Shown here: positions 42,438-54,905 of the stretch, one piece after another
Layout of the letters: each line of letters opens with the position of its first letter
Position numbering within the stretch: position 1 is the stretch's first letter
Assembly: GCA_032629725.1 (NCBI GenBank)
Contig: JAFEVB010000015.1
Span: 806,001 to 870,000, forward strand
Direction of reading: 5' to 3'
Source: Gremmenia infestans
Taxonomy: Eukaryota > Ascomycota > Leotiomycetes > Helotiales > Hamatocanthoscyphaceae
DNA: 64,000 nt
Made by a program: the position numbers and the translations under genes
Notes under the pieces: model-generated
Told to the model about the DNA's origin: nothing
The model's database searches: none
The model's input: only the letters and a program-made list of their open reading frames with translations

Positions 42438-45400
42438 TCAATGTGCGCCTCCGTGACCACCCATATTTCCACTATTTATTTGCATTCCTCCCATCCCATA
42501 TCCGCTGGCATTGAATATATCCTCCTGACCTATCTCTGGAGGTTCCATGTTGAATGGCATGAACCATGCACTGGTTGGCTCTGGTACATATCCCGCCATA
42601 CCACCGCCCATTGGCATGTCCCAGCCATTCGGCGACCCCATAATACCATTGGACGGCTCCATATTAGCATACGCTTCAAGAACGAGTTGGCGATCGAGTT
42701 GTGGTAGAATTCCTTGCTGGTGTGGAGGTAGCATCCCTTCGTGACCATATAAAGGTCTTTGGTTGTACATCTGAACAGGGGTCGATGGGCTCATCTGGTT
42801 GTAGTTTTGCGCCATCTGATGACTATTTTGCATTTGCATCTGAGTTGCCTGAGGTATATTCGGCACATTGGTATTTAGAGGCGCCATTTGCTCCTGCCGG
42901 CCTAGGTGAGATTTCTTTTGTTTCCGTTTTGGCGCCTTTACAGACTCGCGATCTGGTGCCGGGAGAGGGGATAAGGTTTCGAAAAAGTCTTCCACGGTGT
43001 GATAGTCAGGCTTGTGTCCTAGCGCTGCGTCATCCCCCTTCTCTTTCTTGATTCCCACCACTGGATCTTCGAAATCAGACTGTGAAACGCCATGAGGATA
43101 ACGATCGAACCAGTCTCCATATTGAAAAACGCTTGAAGAAGGAGTCGTGATGCTGGCGCATGGGCCTTGTCTGGCAGCGTCGGCGCAATGCTTGTACTGA
43201 TCCTTTAGATTCTCAGCCATGAAATGAAACATACCCCAGTATTTCTTCATTCTCGTCATGTATTTAATGTTGGTTGTCAAGTTCCTTTTTGCTGCCGCTT
43301 CCATCGAAGGATTCTTCGAGAAAACGCCAAAGACATGAACAGTGCTTGACAGAAAGGCGCAATATCCGGTGAAGGGAGCAGTGACAAAGTAAGATTCGGA
43401 ATCTCTCAATAGCTCTGAAACCCTGTTTGCCGCTTCGAATCCTTTCATGCCCGCCGATTTGGCAAACTCTTTAGGCATATCCTTTGGCAATTGGCCCCCA
43501 GGAAGGGTGGGGACAGCAAATCGGTTCATGAAAAGAATATTCTGTTGAATCGAGATGTGTAGGAACAGAAATTGATTAGCTAGTTTCTCTGTGTCGTGGG
43601 CCTTCAAGTTCCCGGTGGTGTACTGCAGAGCCTCTGGCAGACTAGCAGTGAAGGTTTCCGCTTGTTTCAGTAGATGCCTGTAAATAGAATCTGGGTGCCA
43701 CATTGGGTGAGGGTCTTGTTCGTTGCCACCAAGATTGAGATAGTTGATGATTCGGCCCCATAATGCGATACACTTTATCATGTATGCTGCCACGCCCATG
43801 TTTTCTCCCGCATCAGAAAGCTGACCTATACCCGGAGGAACAGGGTGTGGCACATTACCCATCAGATCTTCCGTCGGTCCTGGCATATCCATCTCGAATA
43901 ATTTTTCCTTGATTGGAAGCTGGACCTTGATCGAGTCTTCTTTAACAAAAGTAGGCCTACCGGTTCCAGAAGAGTTGAATCGGTCCATGAGAAAACAGGC
44001 CCACATCGTCCTTCGCCTGACTTCGCGGTCAACAAAGCTAAGTGCGGCAGTACCATCGCGTTTGAGCGGATCATAGTCGAGGTCTCGATGCAATTGCAGA
44101 GCGTACGCCATTCGAATTGCCATGCCTCCAAGAGACCAACTCCTACCTCCTTGACACGTTCCGAATTCATGAAGACCGAGAATTAACAAGCATGTTAGAA
44201 TAGTGATGTTTGGCCATTCATAGCGTCTCATAACGATATCTCGAGCCTCCGAGGCCCATTCTTCGCCCCTAAGAAAATTAGGGGTAGTGTCAAGTTTGGG
44301 ATGGGCCGAGAAACGGGCGGCTACGGCGCAGATTGCAAGTATTAGAACTGGTGGTATCGTTCCACCTCTAAGTAGTTGGTTAGTTATCGAAAAATTTCTA
44401 ACATATGAGATACTTACTCTAGCTTCCTCATAAAACTTGGCTTATGCAGCACATGGTATGTTTGGCCGTGTATATTTTCGAAGAAGATCTCTGCCAAATG
44501 TTGTTGGACGTCTTTCGACGGCAGGTATTCAGCACCTTCGGACAACAATTTGCTCTCTTCAGCTTCCTGTATCATCATAGAGGTAGGTCTTGAACCAATA
44601 TCTATGTTTGATTTTGTTGCAGTCTTCGACCAGTTGTCTAAATCAGGACCAAAAGCTTCGTCGGCAGCACGTTTCTTGGTAGCAGAATTTCGAACGGGGA
44701 CCGACCCTGGAACCGCAGGTTTTACAGTAGCTCTTGTCACAGATACTGGAGTGTTGCCGTGTTCTTCCTTTGGCACAATCTTAATGATGCGTTCTTCCAT
44801 CCGCTTTAGTCGTTTGTCAAGCATGGCCATATAATCCGTTCGGGGTGCAGCTTTCCTCATGGTAACCTTGTAAACACACGGTATCCGTGATCGCAGGCAA
44901 TGTTTACAGGCAGGCTTCTCTCCGGAGCATCGAATTTTCTTCCTCCGACATGCTATGCAGGCTAACGGCAGCCTCTTTCGTTCCTTCCCAGCCTTAGTCT
45001 TCAGCTCACTCCAGGGTGGATGGGGATCATTCTTCTCCTCTTTCGACCTACTTCCCAGATCACTTCCATCCACAGCCCCTCCACTACCTAGGCCAAAGTC
45101 ATCGCCATATGCGCCATCGAGTCCTCCGCCAGCTCGATTGCTTACCGGACTCGCCTCGTCTGAACCCGTGCTCATACTGTTCCGCTGTCCCATCGCAGCA
45201 TTACTGCTGAAACTTCCTCGATGGAGTCCGGGCATCGAAGTCATGGAGGCTCGATGGTCTTGATGCAGCGAGGCCGTAGAGTTACGATGGCTTGTGGAGT
45301 GCACCGAGAGAGCATACGGATCGGATGTGTGCGCCAGCTGGGTTTCAGCATGCAATCCATTGTCCGGTAGGCCAGTATACGAAGGAAAGGAGAAATCTGC

Positions 45401-45607
45401 AAATTGTGAATTACCGATAACGTCGAGGTGTGGCGGGGTCGTGTGGTGGACAAGCGAGGTGCTGTGTGCCCTATTGTCCATCATGAGGGCCTCGAGGTCA
45501 AGAGGCTCTGTGTGCACCGGCGCAACGGTAATGGTATCACCAGAATCGCCGTGGAAATTTGAAGCATTGTGCAATTGATAATTGTCAGGAGCTTGACTCG
45601 ATGACAT
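42438..45607 (-). CDS. Zn2Cys6 transcription factor with fungal-specific factor domain
   Basis: Nuclear regulator of the Gal4 class. Exons 45607-44418 and 44367-42438 give 1039 residues; the 50-nt intron has GTAAGT, AACTAAC and TTAG signals. The binuclear cluster near residue 217 reads CIACRRKKIRC and then CKHCLRSRIPC with spacing C2C6C6C2C6C, preceded by basic KAGKERKRLPLA and followed by a linker and short coiled coil (YMAMLDKRLKRMEERIIKI). The fungal_trans middle homology region includes LTCLLILGLHEFGTCQGGRSW and LGGMAIRMAYALQLHRDLDYD. The N-terminus is Ser/His-rich. The C-terminal quarter is Gln/Met/Asn-rich (MQMQNSHQMAQNYNQM), a likely activation region. Homologues of this cluster include growth and pathogenicity regulators such as CLTA1-like factors; I am not sure of orthology, so no symbol is given. 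Confidence 0.92.
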
Positions 45608-48600
45608 CGTAGGACACTGTCGCGACGACTACAGTTTCGTGCCCCGCCTCTTTTCCTCCTCGGCCAGGTCCAATTTCTGATATTGCGAGGCGGTGTCAAC
45701 GTACTTGACGATAACCTCGACATTCATCATCACAAGCAGCTTATAATTCCATGAAGCCTCAATATCCTCTCAAAGGAGACGTCTCCACAACGTTACGATG
45801 TCGTCCGGAGTTTCGTGGGTTCGGTATTAACGGGTGCCAGATCAGGACTCGGGGATGATTCGGACGAGTGGCAGACCCAACGTAATGGCTTCGCTCAAGC
45901 GTTGAAAATAAGGTTTGAGGCGGGAAGTTGAGGTTGACGTCGAGTGCGGAGAGGAAGGCACGGAGGAAAGATGAGGGCTCGCCGCGGTATAATGATGATA
46001 GTGATACTGATAGTGATAGTGAGAATACTGAGATTGAGTTCAAGAGGTCGGTGAGGTGCTGGCCTGGGGGTTTGATCCAGAAGTAGTAGCTAGGTCAGGT
46101 AAGGCCTACACACCCAGCTAGTTCTCTTGTATGTATCTGTATTTTGTGTGGAGACGTTTTGCGCAGTATTATATTCTCGAGGTTCTGATGCTTGGCCCGT
46201 GACAATGCTAATGCTATGCTACTATGACACCCTTGATACCTGTACCCTGACCAGACGTCGAGCTATCCAATCTGGGCCCCCAACGGCCCCCCATATATTT
46301 TCCCATTGCTCCTTTTCTGCCCGAATCATCCATGACTCTTGTGGTCCACCCACGTTCTAAGCAAATGGTCCATGATTTCATGCTCCACTAGAGAACCCAT
46401 ATCCTAGTCTCTAGGGCTTAAAGTGGACGGCAACCGCTCCTCCACATCGGGCTATATCATATAAAAGTGGACCAGCGAGAGCTAGATCAATCTGACTGTT
46501 GCTCAAGCAGCTTGATTGACGTTGAATGCGGGTACTGTACTTCCTCTTTGTGATAAACTGCATATGGAAGGCCGTGTGAGTTGGTTTTGCTTGAACGAAT
46601 TGACACCAAACCTTGAAGACTGCTGCGGCTTGCAGAAAGAGGTGATGGAGAAACAGGAAAAGATCGTCGTACCGCTCCAGCCGTGGCACCGAGTAGCGTC
46701 CCCGGACACAGAGAACTCCTACCTCGGTTCTTGTTGTTTGACTCGGATGAATCTACACTGCTACTCGTATTCGAGTTTTGTTTCCGGAGCCTTTTCCACC
46801 ATTTTCCACCATTTTCCACCATGCTGTGAGGCTTCAGCCGCAGTGTTCACTTCAAACCTTGACAGCGAACTTCAAGAAGTTTTGATAAGATCGAAAGATG
46901 AAGTGCATCATCTCGCGGAGATGGACTTCCTATTCCAGATTAAACGTTGCGGGGTCGGATGTAAAGGCGCCAGTCACGAGTCACGACTCGCCCTGCACTA
47001 TGTGACAACCTTGCAAGCATTGCCTGCACGAGCAATCTATCTCGGAGCATTTTTGCACATCTTGCAGGGTCTGCAACTGCTCACTCCTTTGATCTACTCG
47101 CTTCGATTTCCAAAACCGTCCTTTAGATTGCATTATAGATCATTAATATACAAGGTTCTCCTGAGTCCTATCCGAAACCGCACCGCAGTTTATACTGTAT
47201 GTTTTGGTACTATATCGGTGATACTACCGTATCAACACGATAAATGACTTCAGCCGGCCGCATATTCTTAGAAGATAGTATAAGTAGAGTGGAGTGAATT
47301 ATGCTTCTACCAATGAAAGCATTTGTAGAACGTTCACACTTTGTCGGGCCTGCAGAAAGGTATGCAGGTGAAAGAAAGACGTGCGGGGACTAGACCTTCC
47401 AAGGAAACTCGTGAAGAAGTCTACCAAACATTCTAGGAACATCGCTGAACTCTTGACTGGCCGTTGGCAGCAGACACCCAGGGAGAGGCATGCCAGGTAG
47501 AATAAAGAACCCTTAACTCCCGCCTAGCGACCGTTATATTACTTCCGTACTATACCCCGTACCTTGCGAAGTTGCGGCAGGGAATGAGCTCGGAGATTTG
47601 GATTTCAATAGCATTTTGTCTCAGGCTAGATCCGGGCGAGTCCGTAATGGAGTAATACTTCATCTTTACAACTCTGCTAGTGCTGAACTACAGCGGAAAT
47701 ATACTAATAAATCGTCTTCGGGATCGTTTCCGTATGCAAAGGACCAAATGCTTCAGTTGCTCCCAAATGTGGTACCAGGTTGTACCATGCACTACTACCG
47801 GAATAGCGCCGGCACTCAATTATCGCTGAACAGTGAAGACGCGCTTAGCCCCCATCATCCCATCCTACTTCGTACATTGGCACGCGGAACCGCGTACCTA
47901 TCTAGGTACCCCAGGCTTTTTCTAAACCTTAAAAGAACGTTTAAGCGCGTGCTGATCTGATCTTAGTCGCGTCTGGACACCTTCCTGCGATGCACACCAT
48001 TTACATATCGTCCAAGCTAATCATGCCATGCTAGGAGATTGCTCTCTTGAACAACGTCGTGCGGCAGCGTTGAAACAAGAAACAAGAAACAACCGTGAAA
48101 CACGGAGCTGTGGCTGTGTGACTAGCCTCTTCTGATAGGATAGATATCTCAGTACAGTATTCGGGGAAGAGTTTGAAAAGCGGGCTCGAGGAAAAGACGA
48201 AGGATGATTGCCTATCCGCCAAGTTCCAATCTTTCATAGATGTCTAGTAAGTTTGCTCACCCGAGTCACTCTTGAAATGTATGCTGAAGACTACGGCGTT
48301 GGGATGTCAGATGGTACTGACTGCTGTCCTATCAGGTGCTTGAATGACTTCACTGGGTAAATGCCGCCTGTTATAAGTTCAAGCCACGAATATCTTTTTA
48401 TGCCCTTGAAACCCCGGAAGCTTCTCCCAAGATAAGACTTCCTGTCTTATTTCCATTCAACCTAAATTGCTTTTGACCATTTGCCCCTTTTCTTCTGCTT
48501 CTGGTTAATCATTTACTTGGAAGCGAGGGATTACGCCCTGCTCAAAGACGTCCATAGATATTACCACGCTATTTGCTTAGGGTTCTTGAATTTTTCGTTT

Positions 48601-49784
48601 CTGTTGCTAATCCCCTAATTGGGATTATCAGAGCGATATGGGTGCAAAGTGCGCGTATATTCAGAGTGTTATGTGATATACAAAGATCTTCGCGATCGGC
48701 CGGTTCCGTAGCTGATCAAAGAAGCGCACGATATGATGTGCAGCGGCTGTACAAGTAGGTTTCCCCGAAGAAACAGGGAATATCGCAGACGTGTTTTAAG
48801 AGAATTCTCCCTGAAACGTGGTACAATCAGGTGTTTGATCTGTTACAATCCAAAATGTTCGGCTCATCAAGACCGCAATACGTTCTTTGCCATCACACCT
48901 TGATAGCAGCAGCATTTTGAGCACCCCAGGCTCCTTGAATGTGTACAATATGCAGCAGAATCTCGATTCATATTTCTTGTCATTCCCATCACTCGACGTG
49001 AAGAAGGAAGTCGACTGATGGCGTTTTGTCGATGAACACTGGACTTAGCCGCTTATGTTTCCGTATATATGAGAGTAACAGGCCCATTTTATGCAATAGC
49101 TTCAAATGAGCAAGGGGATGGGGATGGTGATGTGGCTGAATCCGTCACTGTTAACTGTCTCTCAGCCAAAGAAGTGGCGTAACGATAAGAAACAATGGGG
49201 TTTATTAGCGGGGCTTTGTAGTTCATCCTATACTTTACAAACAGACAGGGCATTGCGAAAGTTACATATCCTACGCGATATCCTATAATTTGCAATCCAA
49301 CTGAGATGACCGACATTTGAAAGTGACAGGGACTAACAATGCCATCTATAGAATGATCGTCTATGAACTGCGAAGCAACCTTAAAGTGTAGTAAAGACTT
49401 CAATAGTAAAGGGTCAATTTGGGCCCATTGAGCTACAGATGGGCATTTCAGGTCTTTGGCGCCTGAGGATTTCGAGCCAGCCCCGTTGCATGTCGTTTAC
49501 TTTTCAATTCAGCTGAGAATATTGTAAGTTCATTTGAATGTAAATAAGTCTTTAAAATGATATACGAGACTATTTTGAGATGAATAAGTGGGACGGACAT
49601 TGCGGCCTGAGGTGGCCGGCCAATGACGAGCGGCGCGGAACATCAACATCAGCAGGAAGGCACATGTTGAAAGCAAGTAGTGTCATCTTTGGATGTCCTC
49701 TACACCCCGAAATATTAATCAATATCCCAGCCAAAATGGGTCTTTCTCTTTCATTCCTTTAACAATTCGCAAACAACTCCAAAC
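45608..49784. other. 4.2 kb divergent intergenic region
   Basis: Separates the Zn2Cys6 gene (-) from the Sip3-like gene (+). A plus-strand open frame spans 46516-47247, with its first ATG near 46564, but it lacks motifs and coding-like codon choice, so I do not call it. It contains three tandem decamers of the form ATTTTCCACC at 46791-46820. Another weak frame lies at 47598-47960. No tRNA or transposon was recognised. Confidence 0.35.
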
Positions 49785-52700
49785 ATGGCAGAACTCGCCC
49801 CGCAACCTACGGTTCAGGTTGTTGGCAAGTCCATGAGCCTGATCCCGGTTGGGTTGAAGGAGGCCGCACTCGACTCTCCAACGTTCAGAGCGACTGCAGT
49901 TCATTTCTCTGATCAGGTGGAGATTATTGAAAGATGGCTCGATGCATATGTCAAATCTGTATCAAAACTGGTCCACGATGTTACGTCCCTTGAGGAAACA
50001 TTCAATGCCTTCCTCGCTCGGTCCGTTCCTCCTGCGAATATATCCGAGGCGGTGCTCGACCATGACTATACTCTGCTGGCGATGAAAAGGTTCGGCGAGT
50101 GCTCGAGGGAGTGGTGGTCGCAGGCTCTGTTTGGAATGATGAGAATGGACAGTAATATCGTGGAGCCGGTCAAGTCTTTTATGTCTGGAGAGTAAGTCTG
50201 CATTGCCCTTCTACTCTATGAGTTTGCCTGCTTACCAGATAGACTTCGAAACTTCAAGGATGCCCGGCGATTCTTGGAACAATCTCAAAAGACCTTCGAC
50301 ACCACACTGGCTAGATATGTGGGACAATCCAAGACTAAGGAGCCCTCATCGCTTCGAGAGGATGCGTTCCAAGTTCACGAAACTCGAAAAGCCTATCTCA
50401 AGGCCTCTCTAGACTTCTGTCTACTTGCTCCCCAACTTCGCTATACAATCGACAAACTCCTCGTTCGAGTAACGTCGGATCAATGGAAGGATATGAGGCG
50501 CTCCCGGGAAGCTGCTGGTGTAAGCTTTTCTAAATGGGGCAACGAGATGGACCGCGTCCGAGGCTGGAGCAAGGAAATGGAATCTGGCGAAGGCGTCTTC
50601 AGACGGGAATTACAACTCGCGAGGAGAGAGATTGCGGAAGTTGCTTCTGCATCCTCTAGGCCATCTCGAGAATTGGAGGATTACAACCTGTCAACGGTGG
50701 CATTTCTTGGGTCCAAGGGCCCATCTACAGTCAACATCCACTCCCAAGGAAAGGAGGGCGACAGATCAGAGAAGCAAGGCTGGTTGTTTCTACGGACAAT
50801 CTCTGGAAAACCCGCTAGGACTACATGGGTGCGCCGCTGGTTTTATGTTAAGAATGGGATTTTCGGGTGGCTTGTCCAAGGTTCTCAGTCTGGTGGAGTT
50901 GAGGAAAGCGAGAAAATTGGCGTCTTGCTGTGTAACGTAAAACCAGCTGTGCAGGAAGAACGTCGGTTCTGCTTCGAAGTCAAGACGAAGAACCAGACAA
51001 CTCTCCTCCAAGCGGAAACTCAGGGTCAGCTCATGGAGTGGCTAGAAGCGTTTGAGGTGGCTAAAAACAAGGCTCTTCAAGCTAGCGCCGACAACTTTCC
51101 TGGTGGAGTTGATCCTGCCTTTGCCATAACTCCTGCATCAATTCCAGAATTCGCTGCAAAAACCAGCGATGGCCATGCTTCACATGGGAGCGAAGAGATG
51201 CCTTCTTCTGGGTTCGAGCGCATTGGGACGCTCCCACTTCCTGGCATAGACATGGGCAACCTGGCCTCAAGGAGTAGCTTCGATATCAGTGGCCCTCGTC
51301 GTTCTGTTACCACCAGAGAAGAGGGCGAGAGTAGTCGGGATCATGCGGCAAGGATTATGCAAAAGCTCGATCTACATCGAAAGCCAGCGATTGTTACAAA
51401 TGAAAGTCCTTCGGCGCCGTCTCCTGGGCCCGCTGGAGGTATTGCTAGCTTGATTTCTGCAAGCCATAACATTTTGCCTGTCTATACTCCAGTCATTCCC
51501 CAAGTTCCTACAATTCCGACGCTAGCACTGCCGCAACCTAAGGAGTCTCATACAAGCACTCTTGCTCCTACCACTCTGGCAAATCCTCCTGCGCCTACAA
51601 ATCTCAGCAAATCTGCTGTTATTGTTAGTGGAGAACGAGGCATAAGCATTGGTAGAAGTGATGCTACAGGTGGTATGCCCAGTGGTATGATGGCCAACCT
51701 TTGGGGGAGCAGTAATTGGGGCTATATCAACCGACTCGAACTGGGAGAGATCAAATCTGCAAGCCCCAACCAATCTATACCACCAAGTCCAAACATAAAG
51801 CCCTTCGAGCCAATGCAAAAAGCTGGTGGCGATGCAATTGGTAAGCCTGACTCCGGTCCCCCGAGCGCTGTACGCTCTAACCGTACGTTAGCTGATCCTT
51901 CATCAATGCCAGCTACAACATCTTTTGCACATCGAAAGACAGTCAGTGTCGATGCTCCAAGCGCCATTCGATCTGATCCCTTCTCTCCCCAGCCTGAAGT
52001 CTTCCCAGGTAATTATCCTTTAGAGCTTAAGACTCAAGAGGCGCAGTTCCGAACCCTGTTCCCGAATGTGTCCCGTGAAGATAAACTGCTGCTTGTCTTT
52101 CGCGCAACATGGAATCCCAACGAGCAACAAGAGTTTCCTGGGAGAGTTTATGTAACTCAGCATGATTTCTACTTCTATAGTCATCACCTTGGTCTTGTGT
52201 TGATCACAGGTGCAAGTATGGCAAACATACTAGAGGTTACTGCAGCGCCAGGCAAAGATTGCGATTTCATATTCCTCCACCTGAAGGAAACTGGCCGGGG
52301 AGGCTTCACAAGAGTTACAATCAAGACCTTCTTGGAGCCTCTTCGTCTCCTTCAATCAAGGTTAAACTACCTGGTCGACACAGCTCAATCACAAGAGCCA
52401 CTAAATCTTGAGGAAACAATGGCCGCATTGATCAAGATGGAGAATGACGATCCAACGAGAAGCCCTAGTATGGAGAGCTGGGAAGATGTGTCAGTAAACA
52501 CCCCCATTGACAATGGTACTGTATCAGGACGAACTCGCCACAGTAGAGATTTGAGGACAGCAATTCATGTCGAGCGAGGACTCCGTCTTGGTCGGGCAAG
52601 CAAGGATGTCACGAAATTCCAGTTGCCCTCTAAGCCTGTTGTGTACGAACCAGCAGGTATGCAACGAAAGGTGGTCGAGCGTCAATTTGATATCAGTCCA

Positions 52701-54137
52701 AAGGCTCTTTTCCACGTCATGTTTGGCGACAAAAGCGCGGTGTTTCAATTGTTATACCACGAGCGCCGAGCGCAACGTATTGCACAAGGACCTTGGGTAT
52801 CTCAAGAGGGAATCTCCATGCGTCGAGACTTTGAATTTCAAATTGATTATTTTGACGTCTTTCACCGAGCCCGCCAAGCCAACGTGGTAGACTATCAGGT
52901 CATTGATATCATGAACGATCATGTCTGCTATGTTGTTACGGACATGAAGACTCCATGGCATCTTCCTCATCATAAAGATTTCATGCTGGTCTCGAAGATA
53001 GTCATTACACATGTCGCAAAGTCAAAATGTAAATTGGCAGTCTACACTAAAGTCGATTGGTCGAAAGCCCCAACATTTTCTAAAGGCCTGGTTGAGAGAC
53101 AAGCTCTTGACGACTCGTCTCTCGATGCTCTCGATTTGGCGGATGTCATAACCGATCAGGTACGCAAACTTGGGCCACAAAGTAGGACGAAAAAAGCCAT
53201 TCATATATTTGGATATGTTGGACAACAGACATCTGTCTCAATGTTCTCTGCAACCGAGTCCGCGAACTCCAAGCGGCCCCAAATTAAACAGCGAACTCTT
53301 ACACACATGCTGTTTGAGACAATGGGCTCATTTGGTGAGAGTGCGATCTCTTCACTGATGATGTGGACCTTTGCAGTGCTTCGCCAAATATGGAAGATTT
53401 GGAGTGCTCACAGCATTATTTTGATTGTTCTTCTACTAAGTATCATCACAAATGCATTTTTCACGTCTAGAGACACTTCTGAATGGTGGTCTGAACGGAA
53501 TGCCGCAAAGTTCATGAGCAGGATAGGTGTTGGGCCAAATCCGATGATGAGCAAGGCACTCTATTTGAAGGACCTTGACGATGCTCTAACCTCGTTGCCA
53601 ACCGACTTGTTGGAGCAACCTGAGAGCAAATGGTCAGTTAGGTCACCACATCGAGTGAAAGTTTTGCTAACAAGAACTAGTTATGCTCAATTTAGAGAAA
53701 TTGCTAATATTACTGATCTGGATTCTCCGTACCAAATGGCCGGTGCATTGTATTCAGAGACTGTTACTAGTTCCACGGCACGACGCCTACGGAGAACTCG
53801 TCAACACCTAGGATCCTATCGTCATGATTTGATAGTTGCCGTGCGCGTTGTAAACAACATTGAGAGGGAGATGATGCAAGCCGAATGGGAGAATTGGCTT
53901 CTCGACGAGAATATGAGGTGCAAGCAAGTTCAGACAATGTTACGAGAAAATCGTACGCCGACAACACCGAATAAAAAGCCCAAGGGAGCAGAATCCCAGC
54001 AAGTTCTGGATGCGAAAGAAAGAGAGAGAAGTAGCAAGATGGACGAAATGAGAAAGTGGCATGAAGAATACTGCACGAGCTGCAAGATCGAACAAGACAT
54101 ACTGGAGAAGGGGAGAAAGCACTTGACATTTGGATGA
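49785..54137 (+). CDS. BAR-PH-GRAM-VASt protein, Sip3/Lam family
   Basis: Lam-type proteins sit in the ER at membrane contact sites and move sterols between bilayers; Sip3 is the yeast member with BAR and PH domains. Exons 49785-50191 and 50243-54137 encode 1433 residues. The N-terminal BAR-like helical region covers about 20-270 (FSDQVEIIERWLDAYVKSV, ARRFLEQSQKTFDTTLARYV). The PH domain is about 313-416 (KQGWLFLRTISGK, WVRRWFYVKNGIFGWL). A disordered Ser/Pro linker follows. A GRAM domain covers about 730-855 (FRTLFPNVSREDKLLLVFR, GRVYVTQHDFYFYSHHLGL). The VASt/StART-like domain is about 940-1132 (RQFDISPKALFHVMFGD, PWHLPHHKDFMLVSKI). A TM helix lies near 1193-1210 (SIILIVLLLSIITNAFF), and then a coiled tail. 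The acceptor ATAG was chosen over the earlier CCAG because it restores LRNFKDARRFLEQ. Confidence 0.93.
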
Positions 54138-54905
54138 CTGGGCTGTTTGCATATACCTTCATACGGACACAAACATACGGGAGCGCGGCGTTTGGGCTAG
54201 TAGCCGGGATTGAGGGCCACTGTGTCTTTGTATCTTTAGGCCCATTATTTGTATTTGTGTATAATCATATAGTATAACAACAAAGTCGTCCCTGCGTTGG
54301 ACATTTATTGTATCTTGCTTGCTGGTACAAGTTCTATAGATGCAGCGAAGCATGAATTGTTTGAACGACAAAACTATACGCGGGGCTCTCCCTCGAAATG
54401 TAAGAATATAAATATAAACATTGTGGCCATATTTCCAAAAGAAGCTTATAATGAAATCTTAGATTTGTATATAGCCCCTTATCTTTTCTCCATTTGAAAC
54501 TGCAACTCTAAGCGGGGTAAAGTACAGTACAACTTTCATCCGCCCATTCCGAGCAACGTCATTGTCATCCTGTTGTTTGGTCCGCCACTGCATTAACACG
54601 CCACACCACACAGTAAGGGTAACGCCAGCCCGAAGGGGCCATGACGATTATAGTAGATACTGATTTCTCTCATGACAACAATAATCACCTCTTCTGCCGG
54701 TGATGAATCAATTCACGTCTTATCCAACTTGTTAACCTTTAGAGTATGATTCACGAATACCCAGCGCTTCCAGATTGACAAATTGAACGACAAACTGTTT
54801 GATATCCGTGAAATACACACAAACTCAAGTGCAAGGCTATACTTAAGGGCAGTCTACATACATACAGAGAGAGATTTGGGTTGTAAATAGGAACAAACAG
54901 ACACA
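54138..54905. other. Intergenic, AT-rich, no supportable gene
   Basis: Contains the Sip3-like 3' end and the promoter of the DUF3074 gene. AT-rich around 54400-54480. The last 60 bases before the start have short A-rich and CATACATACAGAGAGAGA runs. Nothing else is supportable. Confidence 0.35.

Noticed and set aside
46516..47247. 243-codon open frame as a gene
   Set aside because: It opens with TTG, the first ATG is internal, there are no motifs, codon use is unlike the neighbours, and a simple decamer repeat runs through it.
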